Position numbers and translations under genes: made by a program. From contig JAGPYM010000083.1 in NCBI GenBank assembly GCA_020736575.1, positions 1 through 64,000 of the forward strand: a stretch of DNA of 64,000 nucleotides, written 5' to 3'. Below, piece by piece: positions 31,800 through 43,290 of the stretch. Within the stretch, counting starts at the first letter, position 1; the number at the start of each line of letters is the position of its first letter. The stretch comes from Thelonectria olida (lineage: Eukaryota > Ascomycota > Sordariomycetes > Hypocreales > Nectriaceae). Below the pieces are notes generated by a model. It had not been told where the DNA came from, searched no databases, and saw only the letters and a program-made list of their open reading frames with translations.

Positions 31800-34008
31800 A
31801 AGGAGAAGTGGATTGAATGAGGCGAAAAGTAGAAAAGATACTGATGATGGGAGAGGCGTGGGCCTGTGATGAGGTGTTGGGCCTATATAAGAGTAGCGAG
31901 GGGTTCAATTTTAAACTGACATGGTCCTTTTCCTTCTCCCTTTTGTCTGGTCAAAGAACGAGCTTCTGCTGCCTGGAGCAAGGGTCCCCTGGCTCAAAAC
32001 CAACAGGAACCCACCTATGTAGGAAATGACCGGACTCGGAGCCCACTGATAATCGGAGGTAAGCGAGACTTGGCAAGTTGACGATTCTGAATCACGATCG
32101 GAAGGCATTCCCTTGTACGCTATAAGCGTCGAACCGGTACATGACGACTAAGATGATTGCCATCGTGCGAGATTAAGAGGCATACTTGAGTTTGGAGAAT
32201 GGGGATTTAGTAATGTCGACTATCAAGGATAATGCGATACATCTCATGCCTAATACCTATTGGTTGGATTTTAAAGAGATCCAAAGGCTTCTTTCCCTAA
32301 CGCACGGGATGCTCGGCTTCTTATTAACAATTGTCGTTTCATCTTGGGGCCCTGAATAGGTCGGCGGACCAGAGCGAGAAGGTGCGAAGTGGAACAGACA
32401 CTGCCTAGAAACTCCATCTTGATGTATGGGATATCGATGGCCGTTCTGCCACTTGTCGTGCAGAGTTGAGCTCCACAGAGGCTGAGTATCAGCGACTTAT
32501 GTCCTTGTCCTTGATGGGCTTCATGGCTCGCATTCCTTCTCCTTGCTCCTGGTCTGGAACAAGATCCACCCCGCTCGCTTACAGGGGAGGAAACTTGTTG
32601 TTCATATTTGAATGCTATTGACCTGGATCTCGAATACACTTCGGATATTCTTTGTAATTGCCTTAGGGTAAGCTGAATGCCAACGATCAAGTCTATGTTC
32701 AGTTCGATCGGTAGTCCCCGACTTGAACTGGTTTAGAAATTGTTGAACAGAACTTTACGACCCTTCCGTCTTGGACCCTTTCCGCAACGCCAGACAAATA
32801 CCAACTCCATCTCGTTGTCATCCCCCACACCAGGGGCGTGCCAAAAATATGCTAATACTTGGCTTTGTTCACAGCCGGCGATATCACTCTCGCGAGCGCA
32901 GCCTCACCAAGCAAAGGATCTCGTTCCCGATCTAGGTGGTGCAGCTAACATAGCCGAGTAAGTGTCTGGTCCCATCCTGTGTGCTGAGAAAAAGTCTGCT
33001 AAACATCAGCCTCGGTGCCTCCTGAACTCCAAAGTCCCGTGAGCACTTGAGGCTCAAGATATCAAAAATCCAGGGCCTTCTACGAACTTGCCTGCCAACG
33101 GAAGGGCCGCCTCAGTGATCCATGGTTACAGCGGGTAAAGATGAAAGGAGACGCAACGGTAGCGGTGCATTTGCCACATTGAACTAGCAGTATCATGTGA
33201 CACCAGCATCGGTAACAAAGTGAGCAATGTTCTTGCGCTGATGAAGCGCTGTGGAAAGCCTCCTCACAAAACTCATGGTACGCGGACGAACCAACGCCGT
33301 CGGAGGTCTACTTTGAAGCCATTGACCCTCGGAAGCGAAAAGCCACAGCATCGTTCAGGAGCTCAAAGACGGTGGCTACATCACAAACATCCAAGGATGG
33401 ATGAGGATCACTTTAAAGCTGAGCAAAGCAGGGGCTCGCCAACAGATGGTTGATCGTGCGAGGAGCGTGGACTGACCAAGTACAGTCCTGTCCATGTTTG
33501 TCAACTTTCCGGAGGCTCAATCAAGAGATTCTAGAAAAGGCGCACTGGATGTGCCGGTGGATCTTAAGGAGGGTGATGGCCATGTCGGGAACTAACGGAA
33601 CTCAGACAACAGTCTTCGACGGCACTGGTGATAGAGATTTTCTGAAGAGATACGGACCGTGAATTTTGACATGCCAATCTTTTTATGGGAAGAAGAAAAT
33701 GACAAGTAAGGTTGAAGAATCAAGTCATGAAAGATGGCTTACTTCTGGCTACTGGCTTTTGTTCATGCCTTGTGCTAGCGACTAACTTGTCCGTTGATGG
33801 GTGGAATTTGATCAAAAATGAATTCTCATTTTCTGCGGTGGATGAGAATTTCTTTTTCGTCTTCGCCAACAGCAGTCCCAAAGTTCTCCATCAGGCCCAT
33901 CCCAACTACACGCTCTCTGACTTACAGATCTTCCTCTATAGTACCTAATTTACACAAAAGATATGTACTTTAATACTAGAAACCTTAGATTTAATAAAAA
34001 TAAAATGT
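31800..34008. other. Gene-poor spacer, no supported gene
   Basis: Several short frames exist (32271-32690 minus, 33220-33453 plus, 33450-33662 plus, 33712-33948 plus). The last encodes a 78-residue peptide with a hydrophobic start (LLLATGFCSCLVLATNLSVD) and could be a small secreted-type protein, but there is no second line of evidence. The terminal exon of the amidase to the right was searched for here and not found. Confidence 0.35.
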
Positions 34009-35985
34009 CTATGCACACTTACCGCCAGCCGCAGCCATGGTTGAAATGAAACCATCGGCTGGACCAATGATGACGTTGACTCCATGAGTTTGAAAGACAC
34101 GTTCCACCCCCAAATCCCTCGCCACCTCCCGCACGTGGGCGAACATGCGGTTATAATCCTGCGTAGAAGTGTTCCCGTTCTGACATTTGATGAAGGTGTC
34201 CTGCCTCGGATGATCTGGATACTTGTCAGCGACCAGTAGTTCGACGCCACGCAGAATCATGTACATACGCGGGGGCAACTCCTTCTCCGCGTGTTTGTCG
34301 TTGAAGTCGATGATATCGGTAATGGTTCGCATCTCGCTCTCCTCGAGGTCCTGGAGATATGCTGTGAGGTCTTTCTTCATATCGGCCACTGTACAAAAAC
34401 ATGTCAGACGAGCTCTGCGTGAGCTAAAATTGCTCGTTGGGAACATACTGGTAACGACATCTGTGCTGTCCTTGCCTTCGAACTCGAATGCGTCGACTGT
34501 AATCAGGTCGATGTTGTTGACGAACTTGTTGGCTTTGGTCTTGATTAGATCGTAGGCTTTACGAGTCTCCTTGAGCTATCTTGAAGTTAATGGTGGTGAT
34601 AAGAAATCCGGTGCTTGGGATGTTTACTATTTGGGCTTCGGCACCGTCTACCGGCTTGATTATGCTGTCCGGGTATCTCCACTTCGAGTAGTTGAGAATT
34701 CCGACCGATATATCGGACCACGAGCCATTCAGGCTTTTTGTGTACGACTCTGAGGGACCCCTGGAGGCGAGAACATCAAGTAGCACCGCAAGGTCGCAAG
34801 AAGTCTTGGTCATCGGCCCCGCCGAATCAAAGTTGTGTGACATAGGCACTATGCCGTGTTGGGGGACAAGGCCAATGGTGGGCTTGATCGTGTACAGCGC
34901 GGCTCTCCCCGCAGGACAGAGGAGGGAGCCGTCAGTCTCGGTGCCGATCGAGACCGGAGCGTAGCCAGCAGACACCCCAACAACCGAACCGGATGACGAG
35001 CCCGAAGGGTTCTCGGGGTCGGTTAGAGAGTTCGTTGTGTCGGTGAGAGAAAAGAAAGCTCACCGAGTGTCCGTCCTTGGAGTCTTGGGGGTTCAGGCCG
35101 CCGCGGACATAGGCAGACTGTGCTTGGCCACCGATTGCAGACCAGCCGCTCGGCATCATGGACCCACTGATACACCGTTAGATGTCGCCATGTTCTGATG
35201 GGGAAGAGGACGGGGTCGCTACCGAGAATTGGAAAACTCCTGTAACGCTACCGGTCAGTTACTCGACTGAGGCCACACAAAATAGGGAGCGAACCTAGGA
35301 GAAAGGTGGAGACGTACGCTGAGATTTGTCTTGCCCAGGATGATGGCGCCCGATGCAAGGAGCTGAGTCGACGGAGGTCAGTACCACGGGAATGGCCAGG
35401 AGCGATGTCGGGCTGACCGTACCAAATCAACGAGCTTGGCGTTGCTCTCCGGTTTCGAACTCCAGAGTGAGAAACTCCCCGCCGTTGTTCTCAGACCCGT
35501 GCTTGGGTGTGTCGCGATGTTATCCTGCGAAGTCCGTTCAGAAATTGCCAGGCGGCACACCAGTGTGGTTCCCGCGGGATATCTACCTTCACAATGATTG
35601 GGATTCCATGTAGCGGCCCGCGGACCTTACCCGCAGCCCTCTCCTCGTCCAGTGTCTTGGCGGCAGCTTCGAGCATATTTAGGGGTGTGATCTGGATCAT
35701 GGCGTGGAGGTAGTCATCGTGCTTCTGGATCTGGGCGAGGTAGGCATCGATGAGGCCAGCGCTGGTGATGGTGCCCGAGGTCAGCATCTGCTGGAGAGTC
35801 TTCGTGTCGGCTGTGAGTAGGTTGAGCGCCATCTTGTGCGGGCCAAGCGTGGGAATGTGATGGCGCAAGAAGTCGCGGAGAGGGTTGAACAGTGTCATAA
35901 AGGCCACGCTTGCCAGCAAACCCCAGAATGCGAGCCGGAGTAAAGCAAAGACCAGAGACGAAGAGCGCGATATCATGGAAACCAT
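34009..35985 (-). pseudogene. Amidase signature family enzyme, at least eight exons, 3' end missing
   Basis: Exons on the minus strand: 35985-35587, 35524-35423, 35362-35318, 35239-35223, 35166-35064, 35011-34628, 34575-34449, 34388 to about 34023. Phases agree throughout and the fourth exon is only 17 bases. The N-terminus carries a membrane-anchor-like span (LVFALLRLAFWGLLASVAFM). The catalytic Ser-Ser-Lys set is complete: Lys133 in HGIPIIVKDN (across intron 1), the cis-Ser in NPSGSSSGS (about 227) and nucleophile Ser251 in GTETDGS. Such enzymes hydrolyse amides. After NVIIGPADGFISTMAAAG the usual GYPIATVPLG-type terminal segment (60-90 residues) is absent. A GTAAGT donor at 34022 leads into sequence without it, and read-through stops at 34009 (518 residues). 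Loss of the C-terminus suggests a decayed allele; a distant missed exon is the alternative. Confidence 0.8.
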
Positions 35986-36300
35986 TCAAAGGTGAAAGTG
36001 AAGGCTGTCTGGTGGAGGGAGGGCGGAGAAAATAAGGGCAAATGCAATAGCGTGCTCATGGAGCTTGGGAGGTCGCACCAGGTCAGCTCGACACCCGACA
36101 CTAGTGAACCAGGGAGCGTACTAGTTAACTGGTAGACAAGAGACGTGAGACCCAGACAGCATTGGCATAGATAGAAAAGCAGTTCGTACATCTGCGCCTG
36201 AGAGAAAGCCTTCGCGGGCCTGCATGAGCACGTGATAACTCGCGTGAAACTGCCTGCTAGCTACCTACCTACCGCTCCCGCCTCGGTCCCCGCAAGGCAG

Positions 36301-37635
36301 ATGGATGAATCCTCGGTGATAGCATTCTGGCTCTGGGAGTTCGACTTATCCCCAGCTTATATTGGCTATGGCATCATCGTCGGACCCATCGTCAATGCCT
36401 CCATTCTTCTCGGAGCCGTTATGGGCTGGGGTATCCTGTCTCCAGTGGCCAAGTATAATGGGTGGGCCCCGGGACCTGTGAGCGACTGGGACAACGGCTC
36501 ACGCGGATGGATTGTTTGGGTCGGCATGGGACTACTTCTTGGGGACACCATCGTCGGACTTGGCTGGATCACCTTTAAACCCCTGTTTGTCCGGGCATGT
36601 CATGAACCAGGAGCACGCCGTTACCGACAAAACCGGCGTCCATCTCACGAAGTAGTTGAGCACGCTCGGTTGCTGGACGACGGCTCAGACACATCCCATC
36701 ACGAAAACGAGCCAGGTGCCGGTCCTATAGCGGACGACAATTGGCCATCCGCGTCGCTCGTCACGACTACCCTGGTGCTTTGGACAGGCGCAGCTCTCGT
36801 TGTCTTGTATCTGACTTCCCTACTAGTAGCCTTCCGGGAACTGGTGACTGCTCTCATTACACTGTTTTCTGTGTTGCTTGTTCCACTGGCCGGCTTCATG
36901 TCCATGCGTTCGTTCGGAGAAACTGACTATGGCGCCTCACTTGCTATTGGTACGTTACGAGCTCGTATTTCCCAGCTTGAGAACGGACTGCAAAGAACTA
37001 ACGACCCGTTCGCGCAGGGAGATTGGCACAGTTCGCTATTACTTTAGTAGTTCGCGCATCCAGCCAAAAGTACACTTCGGCAAATCTTCTCCTCGGCGGT
37101 GCCATCGAATCAAGTGCCGCCCAGGCCGCGCAGCAAATGGGTAGCTTCAAGACAGCATACCTAACCAGGACGGCTCCAAGAGCAGTATTATACGGTCAAA
37201 TAATCGAGTCATATATCAGAGTACTCATTACCGCCGTTCTCTACAAAATTTACACTTCTGTTAAGATGATACCCAGCGAAGAGTTCAATGTCCCGGACGC
37301 ACGTCTATACATTATGGCTTCTCGGTTATTCCGTCAGCAAGAGCTGCCCCCTATGGCCATGAATTTCGCCTTGGGGGCCTTTTTGCTCGGCGCAGCTTTC
37401 GGAACGCTGAGAATTGTTGCCAGTAAACAGTGGTGGCGATACCTTATCCCATCTGGGGTAGGGATGGCTATGGGTAAGCAGGATTCCTCCATGCCTCCTC
37501 GTTTCCTCCGGCTCTCACCAGTAGTATTAATGGCCCAATTTGAATACAGGAATGTATGTTATACCAGCTATCACTCTCCCTCGGGTAGTTGGGGGCCTGA
37601 TTCTGGTTGTTGGACGCAGTCGATTTAGTATTTAG
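36301..37635 (+). pseudogene. OPT-family oligopeptide transporter, C-terminal half only
   Basis: Three exons: up to 36949, 37018-37473 and 37550-37635, with introns of 68 and 76 bases and consistent phases. The frame is open from 36202; the first ATG is at 36301. The protein matches the second half of OPT/ISP4-like proton-coupled peptide or metal-complex transporters. It has WEFDLSPAYIGYGIIVGP, GWGILSPVAKYNGWAPGPV, GSRGWIVWVGMGLLLGDTIV, SFGETDYGASLAIGRLAQF, ANLLLGGAIESSAAQAA, AVLYKIYTSVKMIP and a terminal PAITLPRVVGGLILVVG. About seven hydrophobic spans remain of the usual twelve to sixteen. The first ~350 residues are missing, and an in-frame stop at 36199-36201 lies just upstream. It is head-to-head with the amidase, about 220 bases apart, so the lost portion was probably removed at this junction. 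A functional product is unlikely. Confidence 0.8.
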
Positions 37636-37639
37636 AACT

Positions 37640-39499
37640 TAGTCTTAGTCCATTGTGCTACAGGACTTATTCTTGGTCAAAGCTTGTTTAGTTTAGTAGG
37701 TCTTTTATTAGATGCACTTTATATATGAATACTTAAAGCTTTTTAAACGCTGATATATATATAAATAACTATTCTTAACTTTAATATCCCTCTTAATTAC
37801 CAGATTTATAAAGTCCCTTCTAGCTTTTAGCAAGAGGTTGACAAATCACTATAGAAGTCGATCACGCACGAAGAAACAAGCCGAGATTGCCAAGTTTCTT
37901 CGTTGGAACAAGTCCCGCTGTAAAAAAAACCTTCGTCCATCACTCAAGCTAGGAGGTCAACAGCATAAACGCGCTGACTATCGATTACATATGGCTCGTA
38001 CATGGGCTGTATACACACCACTGGGGACCTGGCCGACAAATACGGGGCAGTCGGACTATCAATTGCCAGTAAGAAAGTCCGCCTATGTTTGGTCCATTTA
38101 TTAGCCGTTACGTGGCACTGACTAAGAGAAAGCGACCAACAGGTTTGATAGAGTGAGAAGCACTTTGAAGCGTTATCCAAGTGAATGGGTCTTTAGCTAG
38201 GTAGTTAACCCATGCCTAAATTCTCGGATTGGCTCGATATTACATTAGGTTGAGATTCAGCTTAAGCCAGGTTAAAGAGTCAAGAGTTAAGATAGTACAT
38301 ATCAACATATACCGTTTATCTACGCCCATTTAATTCGTTCAAATCATGTACGTATTCAAGGAATGGCGGTTGAATAAGCTCGATAAGTCTAGTTTCTCTT
38401 GAAACGGAGAGCATTCCAACAGAGATCAGAATATGTCCATTGTTCAAATCAGTAGCTCTATCCTCCAAATATGAATAACACCTTATGCTATTTTAACACT
38501 CAAGACCTCTTTCACAAACACTAGCGAGAGAACACATCTTGGCTAACTCCGATCTGAGCTGAACATTCAAAGCCGGCTTAGGTAAAGAGCCTGAGGTAAA
38601 CTTACTTGCTGTGGAGAAGGAAGGAGTTACATTCAAGTTTGGAAGTATAATGCAAACCATCTCTAATACATGGGCCTCTTTTCTCGCCGCTGGTGGGACG
38701 ATGATTCGAGTGCATTCGCTGGTTCGGGTGAGAGCAATGGGTCTAACCTCCTCAAGTGACACCCAAGGAGAGCATATTCTTGTCTCCGTTATCAATCCCT
38801 CGCTTCATCTCGTCCCTATGTTAAGGATCCTAGATTGATTGATGTGATGTTTATAGATTACGAACCCTTCGTCTCACTCCGTCTTGCGGCGTACATCCTT
38901 GTTTTTATGCCACATGCTTACGCCTCATCCTTCGAGCGAAAAGCGTATTGTTAGACTTGACTCGTTCCAGAGTGGGAATGAAGACTAACAACTGAAAGCA
39001 TCCAGCATTGAGAACTAACAACAGGCTTGCACATAACATTGGAAGACAATAGTATTTCTGTGTCCAGTCTACTCAAAATATACTCAGTGGCCATTAACCA
39101 CACCAAGCCGGAATTATCCCTCCCTCTCACATATATATCTTAGAAGCTGATCCGCTACAGTAGGTCAAATGGTTATAAATATAGTATTATCGTTTGGCTA
39201 TTATATCAGTTAGGAAGTGATTGAGCAGTTGACAATGATCTACATAGTTCCAATAGCATGATATTAAAGAAAGAAGCAAAAAGATATGGGTTAATAAAAC
39301 GGCTCCAAATTAAAATACTTACACTCCAAAATGAACATATGGAACCCAATGCAGAATATCTACACTCCTGTCATCCTTGTCCTCAACGTACACAATGACG
39401 TCTCTCGCCTGTTCATCGGTTCCCAGGGTGCCACCGCTTGCCCCCCCTATCCCCATCGCATCCTCTGGTAAAATGACAGATTCCGTTGCAATTGACTTG
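37640..39499. other. Intergenic, no supported gene
   Basis: The DNA is moderately AT-rich and includes AT-only runs near 37740-37800. Frames at 37838-38104, 38493-38795 and 38611-38838 have no recognisable motif. The right end (39319-39500) carries a minus-strand frame that overlaps the broken 3' end of the CHAT gene. Confidence 0.35.
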
Positions 39500-40441
39500 C
39501 TACGATGCCCGCTCCTTTCTCGCAGATGCAACCATCGATCCCTCAGCGAGAGGTCCAGTAGGAATCCACCATATCCGAGGCCAGCCGCCACAAGGACGGC
39601 CGGTGAATCCAAGCGTGTCCAAAATGTCCATAATGACAGTATCCCATAACCATTCTAGTAACTCCATATTGATCGCTCTTGCATCCAGAGTTGCTGTATA
39701 AGCTTCAATGTCTCTGCTGTGCAGACGAGGGAGTGGAAGAGCTTTGAGTTCTCTCTCGTGAAGGATTAATGCATCACAGCGGTAATCGCTCGTATTGATA
39801 ATGACAATGGGCCCTGAAGATGCGGCTCCTTTCATTTCCGTCTCAGATGGAGCTAGGAGAAATCGATCAAAGCCAGGAATTGCTCGAATGGTCTGGATCA
39901 CTTCTTCCAGTTTCCGAGCCGCAATATAGCGCCGATCATCACTCGGTGCACCGAGTAGGTCGGTTTGAGTCACAGCCGGACCATCTAGCTGATCACGAAA
40001 CATGATGTACTCTTTGGCCATGTCTGGATATCTTTGCTGCAGACTTGATAAGTCAATGCGCATGTCACTCAACGCGCCGATGATGACCCCGCGACCAAGT
40101 TCGAGAAGACAGATTGCCTCATACGGTGATTTCCCCGCAAGCAAAGTGACTGCCACCGCATCAGAGGCGAAGCCCACGACGTCTATAAGAGCATGTTGCT
40201 TATCTGAGTTCTCAAGAGAGCGAGGTGTGAGCAAAGGTACCAATGGCAAGACTGCAGATGCAACTTCGTATGCCAAGGACCACTGGTTCGCGCGAGCGTA
40301 GATCGCGACCAGTATCTCGCCCGAGCCGAATCGAGCGCCGGGTGTGGCACTAGAATGATGAAAGGCAGCCTGGAGCTGTTGAATGGCTTCCTCTAGATCA
40401 CATTTTGCGTGGGTTCTTTCGTCCCGATCGTTGTATCTCAT
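39500..40441 (-). pseudogene. CHAT-domain half of a TPR-CHAT gene, frameshifted from its TPR half and truncated
   Basis: CHAT domains are caspase-like cysteine protease folds. This 313-residue frame begins within a last TPR-like helix pair (GLGMRYNDRDERTHAKCDLE, then EEAIQQLQAA) and continues with the usual linker (ANQWSLAYEVASAVLPLVPL, then LLELGRGVIIGALSDMRIDL). The CHAT core start follows (GPIVIINTSDYRCDALILHE, MELLEWLWDTVIMDILDTLG, PRIWWIPTGPL). The conserved segment that normally comes next (a LHAAG-type His motif and the later Cys) is absent in this frame, which ends in AEGSMVASARKERAS and a stop. In another frame (39612-39319) sequence continues for 97 residues without a clear match. 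The catalytic dyad is therefore lost. It overlaps the TPR frame by four bases because of a one-base deletion near 40473. Confidence 0.75.
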
Positions 40442-42549
40442 CCCGAGGCCGAGAAGCTTATACGCCCGGTCTGATTGTCCTCAGGCGTTGCCTTAACCGA
40501 GGTTTCAAAATGATGAAGTGATGCCTCTAGGTCTGATAGGTCACCTGTGCTGTCATAACGCTGTTTGTATATCAGACCAAGACCTTGTAGTCGGTGTGCG
40601 CGCTGGGGGTGGTCCAAGGGTGTGGCATCAAGAGCGTCTTTCAATCTTTGGACAGCAACATCGAGATCAGAAATGTCCCCTGTTAATGGATACCTCTCCC
40701 AATATCCAGTTGCAAGGGTTTGGACCCGGCCTGCCCACTCTGAGTGGTTTTCGGGGGTCGCGCTGAGAGCATCTTGAACATACTGGATACCTGTATCCGC
40801 ATCCTCCCTTTCTCTTGTGACTTGAGACTTGTCTCTGAATGCTTCTCCGAGACCTTCGAGTCGCTCTGCCCATAGAGGATGATCCTTTGGCGTGAGATCA
40901 AGAGCATCTTGACAATGTTGGATAGCCATCTCTATATCCGATCTCATCATAGTTCTCTTGTATTGCTCCTTATACGCAAGAGCCAGCATGCCATGCCTTT
41001 GCGCCCGGTCTGGATGGTCTTTTGGTGTTATTGCAAGCGCGTCTTGAAATCGTCGGAGAGTTGTCTGAAGATCTCCCATTGCGCCGATCATATCGAATCG
41101 ATCTCTGTACCCTAGACCAACACTGTGAAGTCGCTCTGGTCGGTCTGGATGATTGTTTGGCGTTGCATTCAAAGCGTCTTGAAATAGTTGGATAGCTGCA
41201 TCCAGGTCCTCCTTGGCTCCTGTTCTTTTAGATTTCTCTCGATAGCATATTCCATGACTTTGGACTCGATGTACCCAATCTGGATGATCTTGTGGTATTT
41301 CATCAAGAGCTTCTTGGAATTGATGACTGGCTGTTTCCAGGTCCAATATGGCTCCTGTTCCCTCGTACCTGTCCATATAGCCTAGTCCAAGAGTGTCAAG
41401 CATATGCAGTCGACTTGGGTGATCTTGAGGTGTGGCATCGAGTGCAGCTTGGAAGTGGCGAATGCCGGCATTAATATCTGCAATCTCTCCTGTCTGCTTA
41501 TACTTCTGATGATAACCGAGGCCGAGATGTTGAACTCGACGTTTCCAGTGTGGATGATCATCAGGAGTTGCGTTAACGGCATCTTGAAGTCGTTGAATAG
41601 AAATTTGAAGATCTGAGAAAACTCCCAGCCTCTCATATCGATATCCATAGCCTCTTCCAAGCCCTTGAAGTCGATGAGCACGATCAACATGATCTTCAGC
41701 GGTGTTGTCGAGGGCAGCTTGGAATCGTTGAATGGCGCAATCCAGATCCAGTATTGCTCCAGTTCTCTCATACCTGTCTTCATAGCCACCCCCAAGAAAC
41801 TGAAGTCGATCAGGATGGTCCGGATGGTCGGTTGGCGTCGCTGCCAGGGCTTCTTGGCAGTAGTAGATGGATGTATCTATATCAGCGATTGCCTCTGTTC
41901 TCCGGTACATATCCTTGTATGCAATACTGACGCCTTGAAGCCGATCTGCAAGGTCAGGATGATCTTTTGGTGTTATATTGACAGCGTTTTTATAGTGTTG
42001 GATGGCCAATTCCAGATCAGCTATTGCTGCTGTTCTTTGATATTTATGTTGGTATCCCATTCTGAGACTTTGAAAGCGGTCTGGGCGGTGTGCATCGTCC
42101 TGGGGTGTCATATCAAGTGACTTTTGATAGCAGTCGATAGCTGCATCGAGGTCTTCAAGGGCATCTGTCCATTCATGTCTTTCTCCATACCCCTCGCCAA
42201 GACTTTGGAGTCGCTCTGCGCGGTTTTCGTAATCTTTTTCGGATGTTGCATTAACAGCGTCGATTAGTCGTGCGATAGCTGAATCGATATCCGCTCTCGC
42301 TCCCGTCCTTGGGCACTTGGATAGATATCCGACCCCAAGGAGTCGAAGTCGTTCTCCTCGGTCTGGATGATCCTCTGGTGTTGCATTGACAGCATCCTGG
42401 AAGCGCTGGATGGCAAGGTCCAGGTCTGCTGCCGCTGCTGTGTCGTCGTATCTTTCCATGGATTCCAATCCGAGAATGAACATCTGCTTTGCCCAGTCTG
42501 CAGAATTATCTGGTGCTGTGGTGACGGCGTCCTCAGATGGAGACTCCAT
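40438..42549 (-). CDS. TPR-repeat array (about 15 repeats of 45 residues), N-terminal part of a TPR-CHAT protein
   Basis: The 703-residue frame starts MESPSEDAVTTAPDNSADW and is then almost entirely 45-residue repeats. Their consensus is ATPxDHPDRAxRLQxLGxGY followed by RDRYERTGAxxDLDxAIQ and FQxALD. I count about fourteen full repeats plus a first partial one. This tandem TPR form is the usual recognition or scaffold part in fungal TPR-CHAT and NLR-like proteins. The last repeat goes out of frame after TPEDNQ and reads TGRISFSASG-stop. One missing base in the run at about 40471-40476 would account for the break, because the next codons in the shifted frame read DRAYKLLGLGMRY and lead into the CHAT half. 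Repeat DNA with ~135-bp period is prone to unequal exchange. Either a pseudogene, a sequencing error or an unusual splice is possible. Confidence 0.82.
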   Translation of the reverse strand: MESPSEDAVTTAPDNSADWAKQMFILGLESMERYDDTAAAADLDLAIQRFQDAVNATPEDHPDRGERLRLLGVGYLSKCPRTGARADIDSAIARLIDAVNATSEKDYENRAERLQSLGEGYGERHEWTDALEDLDAAIDCYQKSLDMTPQDDAHRPDRFQSLRMGYQHKYQRTAAIADLELAIQHYKNAVNITPKDHPDLADRLQGVSIAYKDMYRRTEAIADIDTSIYYCQEALAATPTDHPDHPDRLQFLGGGYEDRYERTGAILDLDCAIQRFQAALDNTAEDHVDRAHRLQGLGRGYGYRYERLGVFSDLQISIQRLQDAVNATPDDHPHWKRRVQHLGLGYHQKYKQTGEIADINAGIRHFQAALDATPQDHPSRLHMLDTLGLGYMDRYEGTGAILDLETASHQFQEALDEIPQDHPDWVHRVQSHGICYREKSKRTGAKEDLDAAIQLFQDALNATPNNHPDRPERLHSVGLGYRDRFDMIGAMGDLQTTLRRFQDALAITPKDHPDRAQRHGMLALAYKEQYKRTMMRSDIEMAIQHCQDALDLTPKDHPLWAERLEGLGEAFRDKSQVTREREDADTGIQYVQDALSATPENHSEWAGRVQTLATGYWERYPLTGDISDLDVAVQRLKDALDATPLDHPQRAHRLQGLGLIYKQRYDSTGDLSDLEASLHHFETSVKATPEDNQTGRISFSASG

Positions 42550-42924
42550 TGCTCCTCCTCTTCGGCGGCTGTGTGGGTACCCTAGAGAGTTGAGAATGGG
42601 TACGCCAGGTCTGGATATCGCTTTGTAGTTTGGAATGTAATGAATACTTGCTGGGTAGCAATCGCTCTGCGCTTACAGAAGTCGATCACAATTGTGGGTG
42701 GGTGGTCAAGACTGTCAAATAGCCATATGGGAGTCTGGTGGATCTCAAGAGATTGTAGTTTCTAGGGGAGAGAGAGGTACAGCCCTTTAAAAAGCTCAGT
42801 TTTTGGTGAGGCGGTTAGGCAACATGAGGCAGACTACGGCTCATGTCTGCCTGACGGTTTCCCCAGCCAAAGAGCATGATCCCAGGCCCGATTAGGTAGA
42901 CATGCAGCGTAAGGCAGTAAGATT
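42550..42924. other. 5' flank of the TPR-CHAT gene
   Basis: No gene is recognised. It probably contains the promoter and leader of the minus-strand gene starting at 42549. No confident TATA or operator-like site is seen. Confidence 0.35.
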
Positions 42925-43290
42925 ACGCACCTGCTGCAGGTTTGAGCATTAGGAGGAATGCATTTCCCCCAACTTTCCATGAGAAAATACAGTATCTTGC
43001 CGGTTCTACCCGCCCTGGCTGCTACCAACAGACAAGAAGCGTGTAAGACGGGAAGCTCTGTTACAACCAACAACCAGCATTGGCGCAGCAAAAGGGCAAA
43101 TAGATAGGCGATCTACACAGAGGACCGGTCTATCCTACAACGATTTCATGCTGACAGGGCCGGCCGTCCAAGCGACACACTTTCAGCTCACTGCTGCAAC
43201 ATTTACTAGCTGCATGTGCCTTCTCCCTTACTACACCACCACGATTTCTTGTGCCTCTTCTTTCAAGTCAATTACGTAGCAAAGGAACAT
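42925..43290. repeat. Dispersed degenerate repeat, copy B
   Basis: It is collinear with 13290-13710 and in the same orientation. Shared blocks include AATGCATTTCC, TCTTGCCGGTTCT, AATAGATA, ATGCTGACAGGG, CTTTCAGC, CACCACGATTTCT and CTTCTTTCAAG. No coding capacity is evident, and the family is unnamed. Confidence 0.7.

Noticed and set aside
34223..34446. Possible extra 47-base intron in amidase exon 8 at a GTATGT site
   Set aside because: Removing it breaks the reading frame, while the uninterrupted frame keeps the amidase similarity on both sides.
41382..41795. Additional frames inside the TPR array on both strands
   Set aside because: They repeat with the 135-bp period of the TPR units and are out-of-frame readings of the same repeat.
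40438..42549. Tandem 135-bp periodicity considered as a satellite or CRISPR-like array
   Set aside because: The period encodes a regular 45-residue TPR in one open frame; there are no conserved short repeats with unique spacers.
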